A DNA stretch of 64,000 bases from Kuschelorhynchus macadamiae (lineage: Eukaryota > Arthropoda > Insecta > Coleoptera > Curculionidae). Shown in pieces: positions 62,747 through 64,000 of the stretch. The notes beneath the pieces were generated by a model that was not told the origin of the DNA, ran no database searches, and worked only from the letters and a program-made list of their open reading frames with translations. Position numbers and translations under genes: made by a program. The DNA lies in the NCBI GenBank assembly GCA_030620095.1, contig JAUTXW010002468.1, positions 62,001 through 126,000 of the forward strand, given 5' to 3'. Numbering within the stretch: the first letter of the stretch is position 1; each line of letters starts with the position of its first letter.

Positions 62747-62870
62747 GTTCGGTATATTGGTATCTGAAGAACGTGTTATGGATTTAACCATGACTGGAAT
62801 CCTACTTAAACTTCCAGAATTCCTTGAATAGTGGTTTGTTGAGTTTAACTGAGAGCACATGATTTTGTTC
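62747..62870 (-). CDS. Coiled-coil protein gene, exon 1 (probable start exon)
   Basis: The minus-strand acceptor ACAATTCCACAG ends at 62871 and a perfect donor GTAAGT starts at 62746. After 10 nt the ATG at 62860 opens MCSQLNSTNHYSRNSGSLSR, and the exon ends ...SITRSSDTNIPN in phase 0, joining KINETFSNEEQLE of exon 2. The N-terminus is Ser/Asn/Arg-rich and apparently disordered, with possible phosphorylation or microtubule-binding basic-Ser motifs (GSLSRIPVMVKS; inference). The frame stays open upstream of the ATG, so a further 5' coding exon beyond the acceptor cannot be excluded. The preceding acceptor shows at least one upstream exon, probably 5' UTR. Confidence 0.7.
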
Positions 62871-62989
62871 CTGTGGAATTGTAAAAACGAATTAATGATG
62901 ACATTAAAATTAAATTGTTTATTAAAATCCGACAACATCCATTCAGCTACCGAAATTTGGACTGTAGATTCCTTTTGTGACCTAAGCAA

Positions 62990-63491
62990 GACATAAAAAA
63001 GGATTTTAGGAAATTCAAGCTTTTAGGGTGTAAAATAGGGGATGAAACTTAGTACTGGAAAAAAATTATTATTTGTCTATTGACTTGAAATTTAACACAT
63101 ATATACTCTTCAATAAAAAAATAATTAAACACTATGGGTGTAAAAAATGGGGAAAAAAATATTTCATGTTTAACAGACAGGTTAAATCCAAAATATCAGA
63201 TAAATATTCAGAAAAATTCTGTGGAACTTAATATTTTTCATTTTTATTGTCAAAGCTACTTTTACCAATTCCTTTGAATTAATAGATTAATTAATTTTTT
63301 AGTTATTTTTTTTTGAATTAAATTAAAAAGTTAAATTTGAAATTTTTTCTTCATGAGAAAATTGAAAATTTGTTACGTGAATCTACTTTTTTTACAAGCA
63401 GAAGCTTTTATGGAGAGTACTTTTTTTTCGATAAATTATATTTTTAGTCGTTTTGCCATCTTGTCACCTCTTACCGCGGACACACTGTACA
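62990..63491. repeat. Possible solo mariner-type terminal repeat
   Basis: The stretch closes with 'gcggacacactgta' (63477-63490), the complement of TACAGTGTGTCCGC, similar to TA-CAGGGTGTCC ends. The inner T/A-rich body ('aaaatggggaaaaaaatatt') resembles the other arms. No partner was found. Confidence 0.35.
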
Positions 63492-63884
63492 CGAAGCTGC
63501 GATTATTGCTCTTGACATATTCATAGTCGTCGATCGAGTCTGACTTGTTTTCCATCCAACTTTAAGGACTGATGATCATACCTCTGACACCAAATCGACT
63601 GTAAGTTTCCATAGAATTGGTACGTACCATATTTATTATTTACTTGTTTAACAGTATTTATAGTGGTTTTTTTATAATGTTTTCTTTAAACGTCAGCATC
63701 TTTGATGCTAATTTGTCCTAGGACATTTGCCGTTCTGCATTTTTTAGTTTTTATTGCCTGCTCTGGTTATTTCTAGCATCTTCTCTGAGCACACATTTAT
63801 TTTTTTTCAAATTTAAATAAAATATAAGTATTACGAGAACCAAGCTGAACTTATCGAGAATAAAAAGCAGTTAATTCATTTTAA
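63492..63884. other. Sequence near the right edge, nothing recognised
   Basis: No coding frame or repeat was recognised. It may belong to the mariner fragment to its right. Confidence 0.3.
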
Positions 63885-64000
63885 GCCCAAAAAAAAATTG
63901 CCAAAAGTTACACATTGCTAAATCAGGTGAGTTCGGCGGATGTTCCATTTCTTTCGCCCATCTAGTTTAATTGTCTTTACTAAGCTCGACTTCGGAAAAA
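63885..64000 (-). pseudogene. Mariner transposase fragment at the window edge
   Basis: Minus-strand text near 63960-63890 reads RWAKEMEHPPNSPDLAMCNF, matching the HPPYSPDLAPCDF block of mariner (DD34D) transposases, where the D after SP is the third catalytic residue. A stop follows shortly after. This is classical mariner, unlike the larger TA-flanked elements elsewhere in the window. The rest lies outside. Confidence 0.6.

Overview
This window looks like part of an AT-rich insect (arthropod) nuclear genome. Small protein-coding exons with consensus splice sites are scattered through long introns that have filled with transposons. The mix of Tc1/mariner, hAT, Penelope-like, Ty3/gypsy and I/jockey-type non-LTR elements, plus long (TA)n tracts, is typical of repeat-rich insect genomes; a beetle is plausible, but nothing here fixes the order. 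No tRNA, rRNA, CRISPR or prokaryotic feature was seen. All calls were made by reading the sequence without database searches.

Host genes: (1) On the plus strand, the 3' part of a PDZ/coiled-coil protein gene: exon 1569-1854 (end of a PDZ domain plus start of a coiled coil), an 8.1-kb intron, then terminal exon 9952-11202. Its 5' exons lie left of the window. (2) On the minus strand, a six-exon gene that I could assemble from phase-compatible splice sites: 62870-62747 (ATG at 62860), 47509-47166, 35625-35382, 31784-31635, 25459-25289 and 22010-21795. It encodes a predicted 412-residue coiled-coil protein over 41 kb for 1.24 kb of coding sequence. I do not recognise the family of either gene. 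The two genes converge, with about 10.6 kb between their stop codons.

Layout: 1-11202, plus-strand gene; its intron holds a decayed mariner-type element (2680-5430) carrying a nested non-LTR copy with a perfect 15-bp target duplication, a Tc1 element with about 205-bp terminal inverted repeats (6901-8443), and a foldback palindrome between two (TA)n tracts. 11203-21794, intergenic: UTR, (TA)n, a ZMYM1-like hAT remnant with 8-bp target duplication (15963-16757), hairpins, and a degenerate repeat array (18380-20580) interrupted by Penelope-derived DNA with a hammerhead-ribozyme-like core. 22011-62746, introns of the minus-strand gene: a Penelope-like element (22640-25250), a gypsy element (26518-31623), a TA-flanked mariner-type element (32451-35020), a GTF2IRD2-like hAT with a retrotransposon inserted in it (37440-40400), a CGGBP1-like hAT with perfect 8-bp target duplication and a 4.4-kb non-LTR element inside (40669-46878), an RNase-H-less reverse transcriptase relic (48720-49670), two more TA-flanked mariner-type elements (50717-53389 and 57579-59567), and a 1-kb minisatellite of 30-bp units (61311-62300). 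A further mariner fragment reaches the right edge.

Every transposon coding region seen carries stops, frameshifts or lost catalytic residues, so none looks autonomous. I found no convincing new biological system. The most unusual structures are the modular inverted repeats of the 50717-53389 element, the A-B-A'-B' foldback at 8523-9337, the orientation-switching 30-bp minisatellite that stays open in frame, and the hammerhead-like motifs at Penelope ends.
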